From contig NZ_VZQQ01000030.1 in NCBI RefSeq assembly GCF_014397785.1, positions 1 to 64,000 on the forward strand: a DNA stretch of 64,000 bases, written 5' to 3'. Within the stretch, counting starts at the first letter, position 1. Every line of letters begins with the position of its first letter. Below are positions 15,815-24,531 of the stretch, one piece after another. The position numbers were made by a program, and so were the translations under genes. Source of the stretch: Paraburkholderia podalyriae (GTDB lineage: Bacteria > Pseudomonadota > Gammaproteobacteria > Burkholderiales > Burkholderiaceae). Under the pieces are notes generated by a model, which saw only the letters and a program-made list of their open reading frames with translations, was not told where the DNA came from and searched no databases.

Positions 15815-16771
15815 CTATCGGCCCGCTCGCGCGAGCGCTTCCTGCAAGCGCCGCCGCACCTTGCCGACATCGATCCCGCCAGGACCCGGCGTGTCGATGA
15901 TCGGCATATAGGGCGCAGGCGTATGCAGCAGATAGGCCTGCATCTCATCGATCACGATCCGGTCGCTCGGGTCGTAGCCGAGGTCCTCCAGTTGCCGGGT
16001 CAACTCCGCGCGTTCGTCGTAGCTCAATACCTGCCACCAGAACGCGCGGCACGCGTGGGCGTATGCGCCGTCCGAGAAGTACTGCCAATGGCCCAATTCG
16101 TGACTGAGGATCGCGGCCCTGAGCGTCGCGTCGATCGTCTCGCCGCCCGGTGCGCGACTCAGCCCGGGAATGGTGATCAGAAAATCGTGTGCGCTCGCCG
16201 CTTTCCAGATGCCCTGCTGCTGGCGAATCAAGCGCCATCGCACGAGAATCGTCTGCAACGTGCGCTCGCCCTGGTTCAGCACCACACCCTGCTCGCGCGC
16301 GACTTCGAAAAAATGCGTCAGCTCCTCCGTGCTGAAGTTGTTGCCCGCCGTCAGCCCGGCCGGATCGGTGCCGAAGCGCCGCGCGTAAGCCGCGATGGCC
16401 GCCGCCGACACCACGCGGTCGCGCGGCATATCGCGCCGTTCGAGCAATGCCACCACCCGCGCAAACATCGCGCCCTGTTGCGCGAGGCTGGCTGCCTGCA
16501 TCACATGGAGGCCGGGCTGGTCCGTTATGGTGAACAGTTGCAGGCGCGCGTCGGGTGCCAATGCGGCGGCGAGCTGCGCAAGCGGCAAGCGCACCGCCGC
16601 GGTGTGGTCCGCGGTGTCGTCATCGACGGCCACGGGCACGGGACCCGCGCCCGCTCCATCAGCGGCGTGGTTCGACGCCTGTGGACCCGCGGCGACCGCG
16701 ATCGTGGTCACGCATGCGAACAGCAGCGCCGCGCCCGTCGTCACGTCGCCATACCCACGATAACGTGTCAT
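15815..16771 (-). CDS. exported HELGH-motif putative zinc metallopeptidase
   Basis: The protein has 318 residues. The ATG at 16771 is chosen over the TTG at 16780. It has a signal peptide (TTGAALLFACVTTIAVAAGP) and then a low-complexity Ala/Gly/Asp linker. The core carries SHELGHWQYF with HELGH at 224-228, a zincin HExxH motif, and VIDEMQAYLLHT with Glu276, which could be the third zinc ligand. Cys240 and Trp-rich CRAFWWQVLSYDERAEL lie between. I do not know the family by name. Its place directly after the OmpA-like gene in the T6SS array suggests a periplasmic role, for example local peptidoglycan or envelope processing during assembly, or an effector. Confidence 0.55.
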   Translation of the reverse strand: MTRYRGYGDVTTGAALLFACVTTIAVAAGPQASNHAADGAGAGPVPVAVDDDTADHTAAVRLPLAQLAAALAPDARLQLFTITDQPGLHVMQAASLAQQGAMFARVVALLERRDMPRDRVVSAAAIAAYARRFGTDPAGLTAGNNFSTEELTHFFEVAREQGVVLNQGERTLQTILVRWRLIRQQQGIWKAASAHDFLITIPGLSRAPGGETIDATLRAAILSHELGHWQYFSDGAYAHACRAFWWQVLSYDERAELTRQLEDLGYDPSDRIVIDEMQAYLLHTPAPYMPIIDTPGPGGIDVGKVRRRLQEALARAGR

Positions 16772-16792
16772 CGGCGGCAACCTGGAAAGCGC

Positions 16793-17407
16793 CTAATCCG
16801 TGACCGTGACGATCGTCACCCGACGGTTCTCGGGCGCCGTCGGATTGCGCTTGTTCAACGGATCGGAAGAACCTTTGCCGAGCGACGACAGCCGCTCGGA
16901 TGCAATGCCAGCCTTCTGCGTCAGATATTCGACCACCGCGGCAGCACGGTCTTCGGAGAGCTTCATGTTGAGATCGGGCGAACCGCGAGGATCGGCGTGC
17001 CCTTCGACGCGAAACCGGTACGCCGCGAGTTTCTCCGACTGCAATGCACCGGCGACCTTGTCGAGCGCGGCCTTCGCGCTGTCGGTGAGCGTCGCCGAAT
17101 TGGTGGCGAACGTGATGAGGATTTGCGCGGCCGGTTTTCTCGCGGGCGCGGGGCGCGGCGCGGCGGACGGCGGCTGGTTCGACAGCACGAAGCCGCGCGT
17201 CACGACGTTGTCGCCCGACTCGTCGGGCTCGAGCGCGCGCGTCACCGACTGCTCGTTGATGTCCTTCTCGTTCAGGACCGGCTCGGCTGCGCGCGTGGCC
17301 GTGCACAGCAAGGCGAAGAGGCACAGCGCGGCGGACAGAACAGTGCCTGGCAAGCGCCGTCCGGAACACGAATGGATCAGGCGTGACAAGCGTGACAGGC
17401 GCGACAT
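16793..17407 (-). CDS. OmpA-family peptidoglycan-binding periplasmic protein
   Basis: The protein has 204 residues. The ATG at 17407 follows GGAGATCGCC. A signal peptide is visible (PGTVLSAALCLFALLCTATRA) with signal peptidase I-type cleavage before AEP; a lipobox reading (ALLC) is possible but less likely. The OmpA C-terminal domain (about 95-204) contains ITFATNSATLTDSAKAALDK, FRVEGHADPRGS, LNMKLSEDRAAAVVEYL and NPTAPENRRVTIV, including the Asp and Arg that grip diaminopimelate. TssL in this cluster carries its own OmpA domain, so two peptidoglycan anchors are present. It may help fix the T6SS membrane complex to the cell wall. Confidence 0.85.
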   Translation of the reverse strand: MSRLSRLSRLIHSCSGRRLPGTVLSAALCLFALLCTATRAAEPVLNEKDINEQSVTRALEPDESGDNVVTRGFVLSNQPPSAAPRPAPARKPAAQILITFATNSATLTDSAKAALDKVAGALQSEKLAAYRFRVEGHADPRGSPDLNMKLSEDRAAAVVEYLTQKAGIASERLSSLGKGSSDPLNKRNPTAPENRRVTIVTVTD

Positions 17408-17574
17408 AAGGCGATCTCCGCGGAATGGATAGGCGGTGAGGCCGCCAGCGCCCGTCACGGACCGTCGGCGAACACCGGCGGGAACCGGCGTATGACAGCC
17501 TCATCCTTTAAAGACGAATGATGGGAAGTCAATTTGAAACCGTCGTCCAACGCAACGCGCCGGCGATGACGTTG

Positions 17575-18276
17575 CTATGCACCCGTGTTCGAACTCAGGT
17601 CGATCACCGAATCCCATTCTTCCATGCCGACGTCGAGCAGACTCGCGAGCTGCAAACCGGTCGTCGCGCGCGCGGAAATCCTCACTGAAGCCGGCACGGC
17701 CGGCGATCCGTCGCTCCACCAGATAGCGTGTCCCATCGCGGCGGTCTGTTTGAGCAAGGCGGCGAATCCGCCGTCGGCTGCGTCACGGATCGCAAGCCGC
17801 CACGGCATCGATGCGCGAGTGCCGTCGAACAGGCTCTCCGCTCGCAACGCCGCGTCGAATGCATCGAGTGCGAATTCAGGCGTCAGCGTTGACAATGCCA
17901 GCGCGATCAGCCGGTCGTACCATGCCTGCGCATCGGCCAGTCGCCGCTCGAGTTCGGCGCCGTCGATCGCCTCGGCGATCGTGAACGGAAAATAGCGCCC
18001 CACGCGGTCCACGCCCGGCGTCAGAACGCCCGCCCACGCGCTTCGGCCATACAGACCCGCGCCCAACGCGAAACACCACACAGGGGCACTCAGATACAGT
18101 TCGAGCCACTGCGCGCCAAAGCGCTGCCGAGCCAGCAACATGCCTTCCTGCAAGCTCTGATCCCAACGCGTGACGAACTCAGCCGGCAGGCGCCGCGCGA
18201 CGAAGTCGCCATGCGTGCGCACCTTGCCGAAGAAGCCTGGCCCCGGTGTCGGCTGCTGCGCAGGCTCGCCGCTCAT
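17575..18276 (-). CDS. tagF: TagF (ImpM) post-translational T6SS repressor
   Basis: The protein has 233 residues, and its ATG overlaps the tssM stop by 4 bases (ATGA), so translation is coupled. The TagF/ImpM (DUF2094) pattern is clear: GFFGKVRTHGDFVARRLPAE near the N-terminus, WDQSLQEGMLLARQRFG, LYLSAPVWCFALGAGLYG, GVLTPGVDRVGRYFPFTIAE, and AIWWSDGSP near the C-terminus. In P. aeruginosa TagF represses T6SS assembly independently of phosphorylation by binding Fha, and it can be fused to PppA. It is a cytoplasmic protein; the family usually spans 200-250 residues, so this is full-length. Confidence 0.92.
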   Translation of the reverse strand: MSGEPAQQPTPGPGFFGKVRTHGDFVARRLPAEFVTRWDQSLQEGMLLARQRFGAQWLELYLSAPVWCFALGAGLYGRSAWAGVLTPGVDRVGRYFPFTIAEAIDGAELERRLADAQAWYDRLIALALSTLTPEFALDAFDAALRAESLFDGTRASMPWRLAIRDAADGGFAALLKQTAAMGHAIWWSDGSPAVPASVRISARATTGLQLASLLDVGMEEWDSVIDLSSNTGA

Positions 18277-21200
18277 AGCCGATCGGGACAGCGGAACTGC
18301 TCGAGCATCGCGCGACGAAACGGATTCACGATGCTGCTGGCCGCCAGTTCGAATTCCGCGCGCCGGCCATCCGAGTCGAAGCTCAGGCGGAAGCGGTCAG
18401 GTTGCGCGGTAGATTGCAGATGCGCGTCGTCCATCAGATGCAGCAGTGCCCACGGTCCATCGGCGCGCGCCGCCGGAGCACTGCCCGCCGGCGTGAACTC
18501 GACGTGCGCCTGGCCGGTGCCCTTGCCGCTCGGCCACTGGAACACCATCGATTGCGGCGCGTCGGGTTTGACCACCATTTGCTGGCCATCGATGTCGAGC
18601 GTGAACTGGGTAATCGATGGATCGATGGTCAGCGGCTTCACCGTGAAGCGCACCGACACATCGCGGCCACCGGCCCGGAAGAACGCGTCGCGGATCTGCG
18701 CCGCACGCTGGAACTGCCCGAGCACGTCGACCGGGATGCCGAGCGTATCGACGCCGCTGCGCCATTTCCATTGCGCGCCCGACATGTCGACCAGCGTTGC
18801 CAGGTTCTTCTGGAAGAAGTCGTCGATCAGGCCGCCCGGGCTCAGCAGCCTGCCGAAGTCGTCGGGCGCGACGTCGCGCGTGGAGCCGCGCACGAGCGGA
18901 TAGCGACCGTCGAGCGCCTGCCTGCACAACTGCGCCACGTTCGCCTGCCACAACGCGTTCAGGCGCGCCCGCTCTCCGCCCACCATCAGCGACCCCGCCC
19001 CGCTCGCGACGTTGGTCGCCACCGTCGCCATCGGCGGCGGCGAGCCTTGGGCCACCAGCTTGAGCTTGTTCAACGCATCGCCGGGCGGCGGCGGCAAGCC
19101 CTGACGGCGCGCCGAGTCCGCGGCCTGGAGATAGGTCGCCGCGTCCTTCAGCGCGGCGAGTTGCGTGTCCAGCGGAACCGGGCCCGGCGCGCCCGGTTTG
19201 CCGGCGAGTTCATGCAGCGCCTGGAAGTGCGCATCGACCGGATTGAGTTCGGCCGGCGCGGGCGGCGCCGCGTCTTCGGGCTGATTGCCGAGCGCGCTCT
19301 CGAGGCGCTTTTTGGCCGCATCGAGCTTGTTGGTCAACGCGGCAACCCCTTGCTCCGTCAGCGAGGCGCCCGTTTTTGCGCTGCCCAGCGTGGTTTCCTG
19401 CGCCGCGGCCAGCATCAGCGAGCGCAGCGGCGAGTCGGCCGCGGCAAGCACGTTAGCCACGCGCGCACCCTGCTCCACGCCGTCGAACGGCACTACGTCG
19501 ATATCGTTGAGCAACGCGTCCCACTGGCGGATGTACTCGTCGTAGTAAAGGCGTGTGATGCCCGCCTTCAGATCCTCGACAGCGGCCGGCGTCGCCACGG
19601 ATTCCTGTCGGCCGAGCACCCAATCGTCCTTCGCGATATCGATCACCGCCGCGTCGCGCAACTGCCCGAACTTCTGATAGCCGGCCCGCGTGTACGCGCC
19701 TGAAACACCGCGCGTCAACGGCGCGCCGCTCTTGCGCACGAGCACCAGCGCGGCATTGCGCCCCGCCGCGTTGGCGACGCTGAACTCCGGCAGTCGGCTC
19801 TGTTCGAGATCGCGTTTGACGCGGTTGAACAGGCGCTGCGTCAGCGGCATTCTGGCGAGCGTCGCGCGCGCCTGCGCGATCAGATCCTTGTCCAGCGGCA
19901 GCGACGCATCGAAGCGCGCGGGCTGGAACAGCGCGGCGAGATGGCCGTCGAGATCGTTGCGCTGATCGTCGCTCGCATCGCGCAACGGCCCGCGGCGCCA
20001 ATCGACATCGGCCCACAAGCGCACCGAGTCGGCGTCGTAGTGCAGCGAATCGCCCAGCATCAGATACGCGCGCAAGACTTCGTACTGGAAGTCCGGATTG
20101 TTCGCGTCACCGCGGCGCAATTCTTCTTCCATGCGGCTCACCACCAGCGGCAACAGGGTCTGCCGCAACAGCCGCCGGTAACTGGTCTGCGCTTCGAGGC
20201 CGAGCTTGTCGCCCTGATCGAGGCCGAGGCGCGACAGCCACGGCACGCTCCTGTCGCGGTCCGCGTAACCGCCGGGAAGATCGCGCGCGGCATTGAGCAG
20301 CGGCAGCAGCGCGAGCGGATCGTCGCTGGGCTGGGTGGTCTGCGCGAGCTTCTGCAACTCAGTGACGTGCTGTTGGACAGCGGCGACGTAAGCGCGATTG
20401 CGTTGATAGCTGACGAAGAACAGCACCAGCGCCAGCACCGCGACGACGCCGATCGCCGCCAGCGCGGCGCGCTGGAACCACGCGCGGCGCCGCTCCAGCT
20501 TCCGGTTCACGCCCGCGAGTCCGGCTTCCTCGAAGATCACGCCGCGCAGCAGCCGCGTGATGAAGTACGCGCGCCCGCTCGCCGGGTCGGGCAACACGAC
20601 CTGTTGCTGGAAGCCGAGCGCCGAGGCCACCGCGCTCATCACGCGATCGATCGGCCGGCCTTCCTGGGTGCCGCTCGTGAAATACACCCCACGCAGCAAC
20701 GCGGATTGCTCGAAGCGCGAGGTACTGAAGGTTTCGTCGAGGAAGCCTTTCAGCACGGCTTGCAGACCCGCGAACTGCTGCGGAAATCCATAGACGAGCG
20801 CACGCCGGCGCACATCGGTCTCGCGCTGCATGCGGTTCAGCACGCGGGCTTGCAGTTGCTTCTCCAGCGCGTCGAATTCGGCGGGAAATGCGGCCAGTGC
20901 GTCGTCCGGCGAGCCTTGCCCGGTGAAGGGGAACGTCATGCCCCAGACCTGTTCGCGCTCGTCGCGGCCGAGATCGTCGAAAAACTCGGCGAAACCCGCG
21001 AGCAGATCGCATTTGGTCACGATCACGTAGACCGGAAAACGCATGCCGAGCTGGCCGTACAGTTCCTTGAGCCGTTCGCGCACGGCTTGCGCCTGCTGCG
21101 CGCGTTGCGTGTCGGACAGTTGCAGCAGGTCGCGCGTCGACAAGGCCACGATCACGCCATTCAGTGGCCGGCGCGGACGATACTTGCGCAGCAGCTGCAG

Positions 21201-21818
21201 GAAGCCGGCCCACGCGGCCTGATCGGCTTCGGCGAAACTATCCTGGGTGGTGAAGCGGCCCGCGGTATCGAGCAGCACCGCATCGTCGGTGAACCACCAG
21301 TCGCAATTGCGCGTGCCGCCCACGCCGCCGATCGACTGCTTGCCGAGCCGGTCGGCGAGCGGAAACTTGAGCCCGGAGTTCAACAGCGCCGTGGTCTTGC
21401 CCGTGCCGGGCGCGCCGACGAACATGTACCACGGCAACTGGTACACATACTGACTGCCGAAGCGACCTTTGACCCGCGCCTTGCGCAAGGTCGCCATCGC
21501 GGCTTCGAAACGCTGCTTCAACGCGGCGATGTCGGCTTCGGATTCCTTCTTGCCGGGCGCCGGCTCGGCCGGTCCCTCCGCCACCACGCGGGTGAATTTG
21601 ATGTTGGCGACGCGCACTGCGATCCAGCGCCCGATCCAGTACAGCGCCCACACCAGCAACAACACGATGATCACGGCCCAGCGGCTGCTGTTGCTTTCGA
21701 GCGACTCATGACCCGCGTACGCGACGAGCGGCCCCTCGACCCAGACGATCAGCGACAGCGCGAGCACGCCGAGCAACGACAGCACGATGGTTCGTCTGAG
21801 CCAGCCAAAGATTTTCAT
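18273..21818 (-). CDS. tssM: TssM (IcmF) inner-membrane T6SS protein
   Basis: The protein has 1181 residues, with the ATG at 21818 after GGGAGCC. TM segments are at about 8-28, 45-62 and 430-450. The cytoplasmic NTPase-like domain has Walker A VGAPGTGKTTALLNSG (about 134-150) and DTAGRFTTQ. The large periplasmic part holds the IcmF-related and C-terminal VasK-type domains: WPSGKGTGQAHVEFTP, then GPWALLHLMDDAHLQ and the beta-sandwich end. TssM forms the membrane complex with TssL and normally the lipoprotein TssJ, which is absent from this cluster. The intact Walker A suggests a nucleotide-binding TssM. It is full-length for the family. Confidence 0.96.
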   Translation of the reverse strand: MKIFGWLRRTIVLSLLGVLALSLIVWVEGPLVAYAGHESLESNSSRWAVIIVLLLVWALYWIGRWIAVRVANIKFTRVVAEGPAEPAPGKKESEADIAALKQRFEAAMATLRKARVKGRFGSQYVYQLPWYMFVGAPGTGKTTALLNSGLKFPLADRLGKQSIGGVGGTRNCDWWFTDDAVLLDTAGRFTTQDSFAEADQAAWAGFLQLLRKYRPRRPLNGVIVALSTRDLLQLSDTQRAQQAQAVRERLKELYGQLGMRFPVYVIVTKCDLLAGFAEFFDDLGRDEREQVWGMTFPFTGQGSPDDALAAFPAEFDALEKQLQARVLNRMQRETDVRRRALVYGFPQQFAGLQAVLKGFLDETFSTSRFEQSALLRGVYFTSGTQEGRPIDRVMSAVASALGFQQQVVLPDPASGRAYFITRLLRGVIFEEAGLAGVNRKLERRRAWFQRAALAAIGVVAVLALVLFFVSYQRNRAYVAAVQQHVTELQKLAQTTQPSDDPLALLPLLNAARDLPGGYADRDRSVPWLSRLGLDQGDKLGLEAQTSYRRLLRQTLLPLVVSRMEEELRRGDANNPDFQYEVLRAYLMLGDSLHYDADSVRLWADVDWRRGPLRDASDDQRNDLDGHLAALFQPARFDASLPLDKDLIAQARATLARMPLTQRLFNRVKRDLEQSRLPEFSVANAAGRNAALVLVRKSGAPLTRGVSGAYTRAGYQKFGQLRDAAVIDIAKDDWVLGRQESVATPAAVEDLKAGITRLYYDEYIRQWDALLNDIDVVPFDGVEQGARVANVLAAADSPLRSLMLAAAQETTLGSAKTGASLTEQGVAALTNKLDAAKKRLESALGNQPEDAAPPAPAELNPVDAHFQALHELAGKPGAPGPVPLDTQLAALKDAATYLQAADSARRQGLPPPPGDALNKLKLVAQGSPPPMATVATNVASGAGSLMVGGERARLNALWQANVAQLCRQALDGRYPLVRGSTRDVAPDDFGRLLSPGGLIDDFFQKNLATLVDMSGAQWKWRSGVDTLGIPVDVLGQFQRAAQIRDAFFRAGGRDVSVRFTVKPLTIDPSITQFTLDIDGQQMVVKPDAPQSMVFQWPSGKGTGQAHVEFTPAGSAPAARADGPWALLHLMDDAHLQSTAQPDRFRLSFDSDGRRAEFELAASSIVNPFRRAMLEQFRCPDRL

Positions 21819-21864
21819 ACCCGGCTCCCGTGTGCCACCCGCGACGGACTCATCCCGAAGGCCT

Positions 21865-23163
21865 TCACGATGCCGCTCCCGGCGCCAGCACCGTGATATC
21901 GACGCGGCGGTTGCGCGCACGATTCGCGGCGGTGTCGTTCGGTGCGATCGGCTCGGCGTCGCCGCGCCCTTCGGCGCTGAAACGGCCGGGGCGGCCGGCC
22001 CGCGACGCGAGCATGTCGCGCACCGCTTCGGCGCGCGCCTGCGACAGATGCCAGTTCGACGGGAAGCGCGCGGACAAGACTCGCTGGCTGTCCGTGTGAC
22101 CCGCGACCACCACGTTGCCCGGCACTTCCTTCAACGCGTCGCCGATACGCTGGATGAGCGGCACGAAACCCGCGGCCAGATCGGCGCTGCCCGACCCAAA
22201 CAGGCCGTCGCCGTTGATCGTGACGACGGTCCGGTCGGGCAACTCCGAGACACGCACGAGGCCTTGGGCAATTTCAGGCGCGAGGAACTGCGATAGCTTC
22301 GGCGCAGGTTTGGGCGCCGCCGCCAGCTTCGACGCAAGCACGGGAGCCGGCGCGACCCGGATCGCGTGCAGCGCTTCGAACACGCGGTCGGACATGTCGT
22401 TGAGCCGGAAGCTCAACACCAGATGGACGATCACCAGCACGAGGCAGGCGATTGCGGCCGCCACCCACAACGGCACCAGCTGCAACAACGGCTTGCGCTC
22501 GACCTTGACGGGCAGCCAGTGCGGCGACAGATCGCGTTCGGCCGCGCCGCGCTGGCCGCGAATCATCTGTTCGAGGCGTTCGCGGATCGTGTCGAGTTGC
22601 GTGCGGCCGCCGTCGATCAGACGGTAACGCCCTTCGAAACCGAGGCCGAGAATCACGTAGATCAATTCGAGCACGTCGATATTGCCCGCGGGGTTCTGCG
22701 CGAGACGCTGCAGGATCAGGAAAAAGCGCTCGCCACCGGAAGCCTCGTTGTGGAACGTCACCAGCAGGCTGCGGCTGCCCCACAAGCCCGCACCCCACGG
22801 CGTGCTGGCGATCGCTTCGTCGAGGAAGGTGCACAGGCAGTAGCGCGCGGCACCCAGCTTCTCGTCATCGATGCCGTTGGCGCGGCCTTGCGTCTCGAAG
22901 TTGCGCACCATTTGCATCAGTTGGCTGCGCAGGTCCTCCACGTTCGGATGGGTCGGCAACTGGCGCAACGGCAGTGCCAGTTCGATCAGCGGGTTGGCCG
23001 CGCGCAACAGCGGATTCAGTCCGCCGCCCGCGGGCAGCATCGGCGCGGGCGTCGTCGCGGCCGCCGTGAACGCCGCCCGCGCGCCGCCCGGCGTCGGAAT
23101 CAGAATCGTCGCGCCGGGATCGTCGGCGGGGCCACGCAGTTCGTCAGGACTCACGATCAGCAT
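21865..23163 (-). CDS. tssL: TssL (DotU) with C-terminal OmpA domain
   Basis: The protein has 432 residues from the ATG at 23163 (a TTG two codons upstream is also possible), 13 bases after the tssK stop. The DotU domain (about 55-230) shows RYCLCTFLDEAIASTPWGAG, SLLVTFHNEASGGERFF and LGLGFEGRYRL. A single TM segment (LVPLWVAAAIACLVLVIVHL, about 243-265) is followed by a periplasmic OmpA-like domain with VVVAGHTDSQRV and RFSAEGRGDAEPIAPN. This is the peptidoglycan-binding 'specialised' TssL. It anchors the trans-envelope complex and partners TssM and TssK. Confidence 0.95.
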   Translation of the reverse strand: MLIVSPDELRGPADDPGATILIPTPGGARAAFTAAATTPAPMLPAGGGLNPLLRAANPLIELALPLRQLPTHPNVEDLRSQLMQMVRNFETQGRANGIDDEKLGAARYCLCTFLDEAIASTPWGAGLWGSRSLLVTFHNEASGGERFFLILQRLAQNPAGNIDVLELIYVILGLGFEGRYRLIDGGRTQLDTIRERLEQMIRGQRGAAERDLSPHWLPVKVERKPLLQLVPLWVAAAIACLVLVIVHLVLSFRLNDMSDRVFEALHAIRVAPAPVLASKLAAAPKPAPKLSQFLAPEIAQGLVRVSELPDRTVVTINGDGLFGSGSADLAAGFVPLIQRIGDALKEVPGNVVVAGHTDSQRVLSARFPSNWHLSQARAEAVRDMLASRAGRPGRFSAEGRGDAEPIAPNDTAANRARNRRVDITVLAPGAAS

Positions 23164-23176
23164 CCTCAATCAAGCA

Positions 23177-24511
23177 TCAGCGGCGAATTGCCCAGAACTC
23201 CATCGTCAGCCCGGGAAAGTCACCGGCGACATGCAACGCCATGCCGGCGGAATTCGAGAACTGCTTCCACAGTTCGTTGCCGCGATCGAGTTCGAAGTAG
23301 GTAAAGCCCGCATGGAACGGCAGTTGCCGGGGCGCCACGGGTAACGCGCGCAGGCCGACGCCGGGCAACTGCAGATTGACGAGATCACGAATGCGTTCGA
23401 TCGGTCCGATCTTCACCTGCGGCGCGAAGCCGGTCAGGATGTGCTCGGCCGGCATCTGCGCGCGCACCGCGAGCACGAAGGTCGCGCCGGCAAACAGCGT
23501 CTTGTCCGGCACGATCGCCACGCGCAAGCCGAACTTGCGCTCTTCGAGCGGGATCGCCACCGCGTGCGGGTCCATCACCATGCTCAGCGACGCGCGAATG
23601 TCGTCGATCACCGGTGCGAAGGTTTCGCGCAACCACTCATGGCGATACACCGGATACGCCGGCGGCCGCTTCGATGCCTGGCTGAAGGTCGCCAGCTCGC
23701 CGGCCAACTGCACCGCCGCCTGGTACAGCGCTTCGGGATGCAGACCGGTGATCGTCGACAGATGCGCGGCCAGCGGCTCGTGACGATTGATCAGTTGCAG
23801 CAACAGGAAATCGGCCACTTCGGCGACGCCCGTCACGCCGGGCTGCGCAAGGCGTCCGGCCAGCGCTTCACCGCGTTGATGCAGAAGGCCCACGAGGTCG
23901 TCGACGAACGCCGCGAGACGGCGCGCGACCCGATAGTCGAGACACGGCGGGCTGTAGTCGTTTTCGAGCACGACGCGGTTGTCGGGCAGCCGTTCGAGCA
24001 CGCGCGCGACGCCAAGCGTCGTGTAGGCATTCGCCACTTCAGGGGCGAGCGCGAGGCGCACCCGCAGTTTGCCGATCTGCAGCAGTGCCGCGCCAGCATT
24101 GGGATCGTTGCTGTCGCTGACGTCGAATTCAGCGATGCGGTGTCGCGCGAAGTTCTCCTCGCTGGCGTCGTTGCCGGTCTCAGCGACGCCCGGCCTGCGC
24201 ACCGGCAACGCCAATTGGACCAGCATGTTGCGGGTGCCTTCGGGAATCTCCAGCGGCTCTGGCAAGTCATCGTCGGCGGGCAGATCGAAGGGCGTGCCGT
24301 CCGGCATCACGCCGGAGCACGACAGCAGCGCGAGCTTGCCGAGCTTGAGCAGCGACTCGTCGATCTCCAGCGCGGTAAAGCCCCAACTGTACGGACGCAG
24401 ACCGGCCGCGCGCGTCTCCAGTTGCCGCTGCAGATAACGATCGTGCTGCTGCAAGTGCTGGGGCTGAAGAAACATCCCCTCCGACCAGATGACTTTGCTA
24501 TTCCAGGACAT
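23177..24511 (-). CDS. tssK: TssK baseplate-membrane complex connector
   Basis: The protein has 444 residues, typical for TssK (about 440-450). The N-terminus KVIWSEGMFLQPQHLQQHDR is a family hallmark, followed by GFTALEIDESLLKLGKLAL. The C-terminal part has PEHILTGFAPQVKIGPIERI, LQLPGVGLRALPVAPRQLP and FELDRGNELWKQF. TssK trimers link the TssEFG wedge to TssL/TssM. The gene sits between the FHA gene (20 bases apart) and tssL. Confidence 0.96.
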   Translation of the reverse strand: MSWNSKVIWSEGMFLQPQHLQQHDRYLQRQLETRAAGLRPYSWGFTALEIDESLLKLGKLALLSCSGVMPDGTPFDLPADDDLPEPLEIPEGTRNMLVQLALPVRRPGVAETGNDASEENFARHRIAEFDVSDSNDPNAGAALLQIGKLRVRLALAPEVANAYTTLGVARVLERLPDNRVVLENDYSPPCLDYRVARRLAAFVDDLVGLLHQRGEALAGRLAQPGVTGVAEVADFLLLQLINRHEPLAAHLSTITGLHPEALYQAAVQLAGELATFSQASKRPPAYPVYRHEWLRETFAPVIDDIRASLSMVMDPHAVAIPLEERKFGLRVAIVPDKTLFAGATFVLAVRAQMPAEHILTGFAPQVKIGPIERIRDLVNLQLPGVGLRALPVAPRQLPFHAGFTYFELDRGNELWKQFSNSAGMALHVAGDFPGLTMEFWAIRR

Positions 24512-24531
24512 GTTGTCTCGTTCAAAAGTAT

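Noticed and set aside
19941..21896. Long rightward open frame opposite tssM
   Set aside because: Same kind of antisense shadow; the leftward frame is unmistakably TssM.
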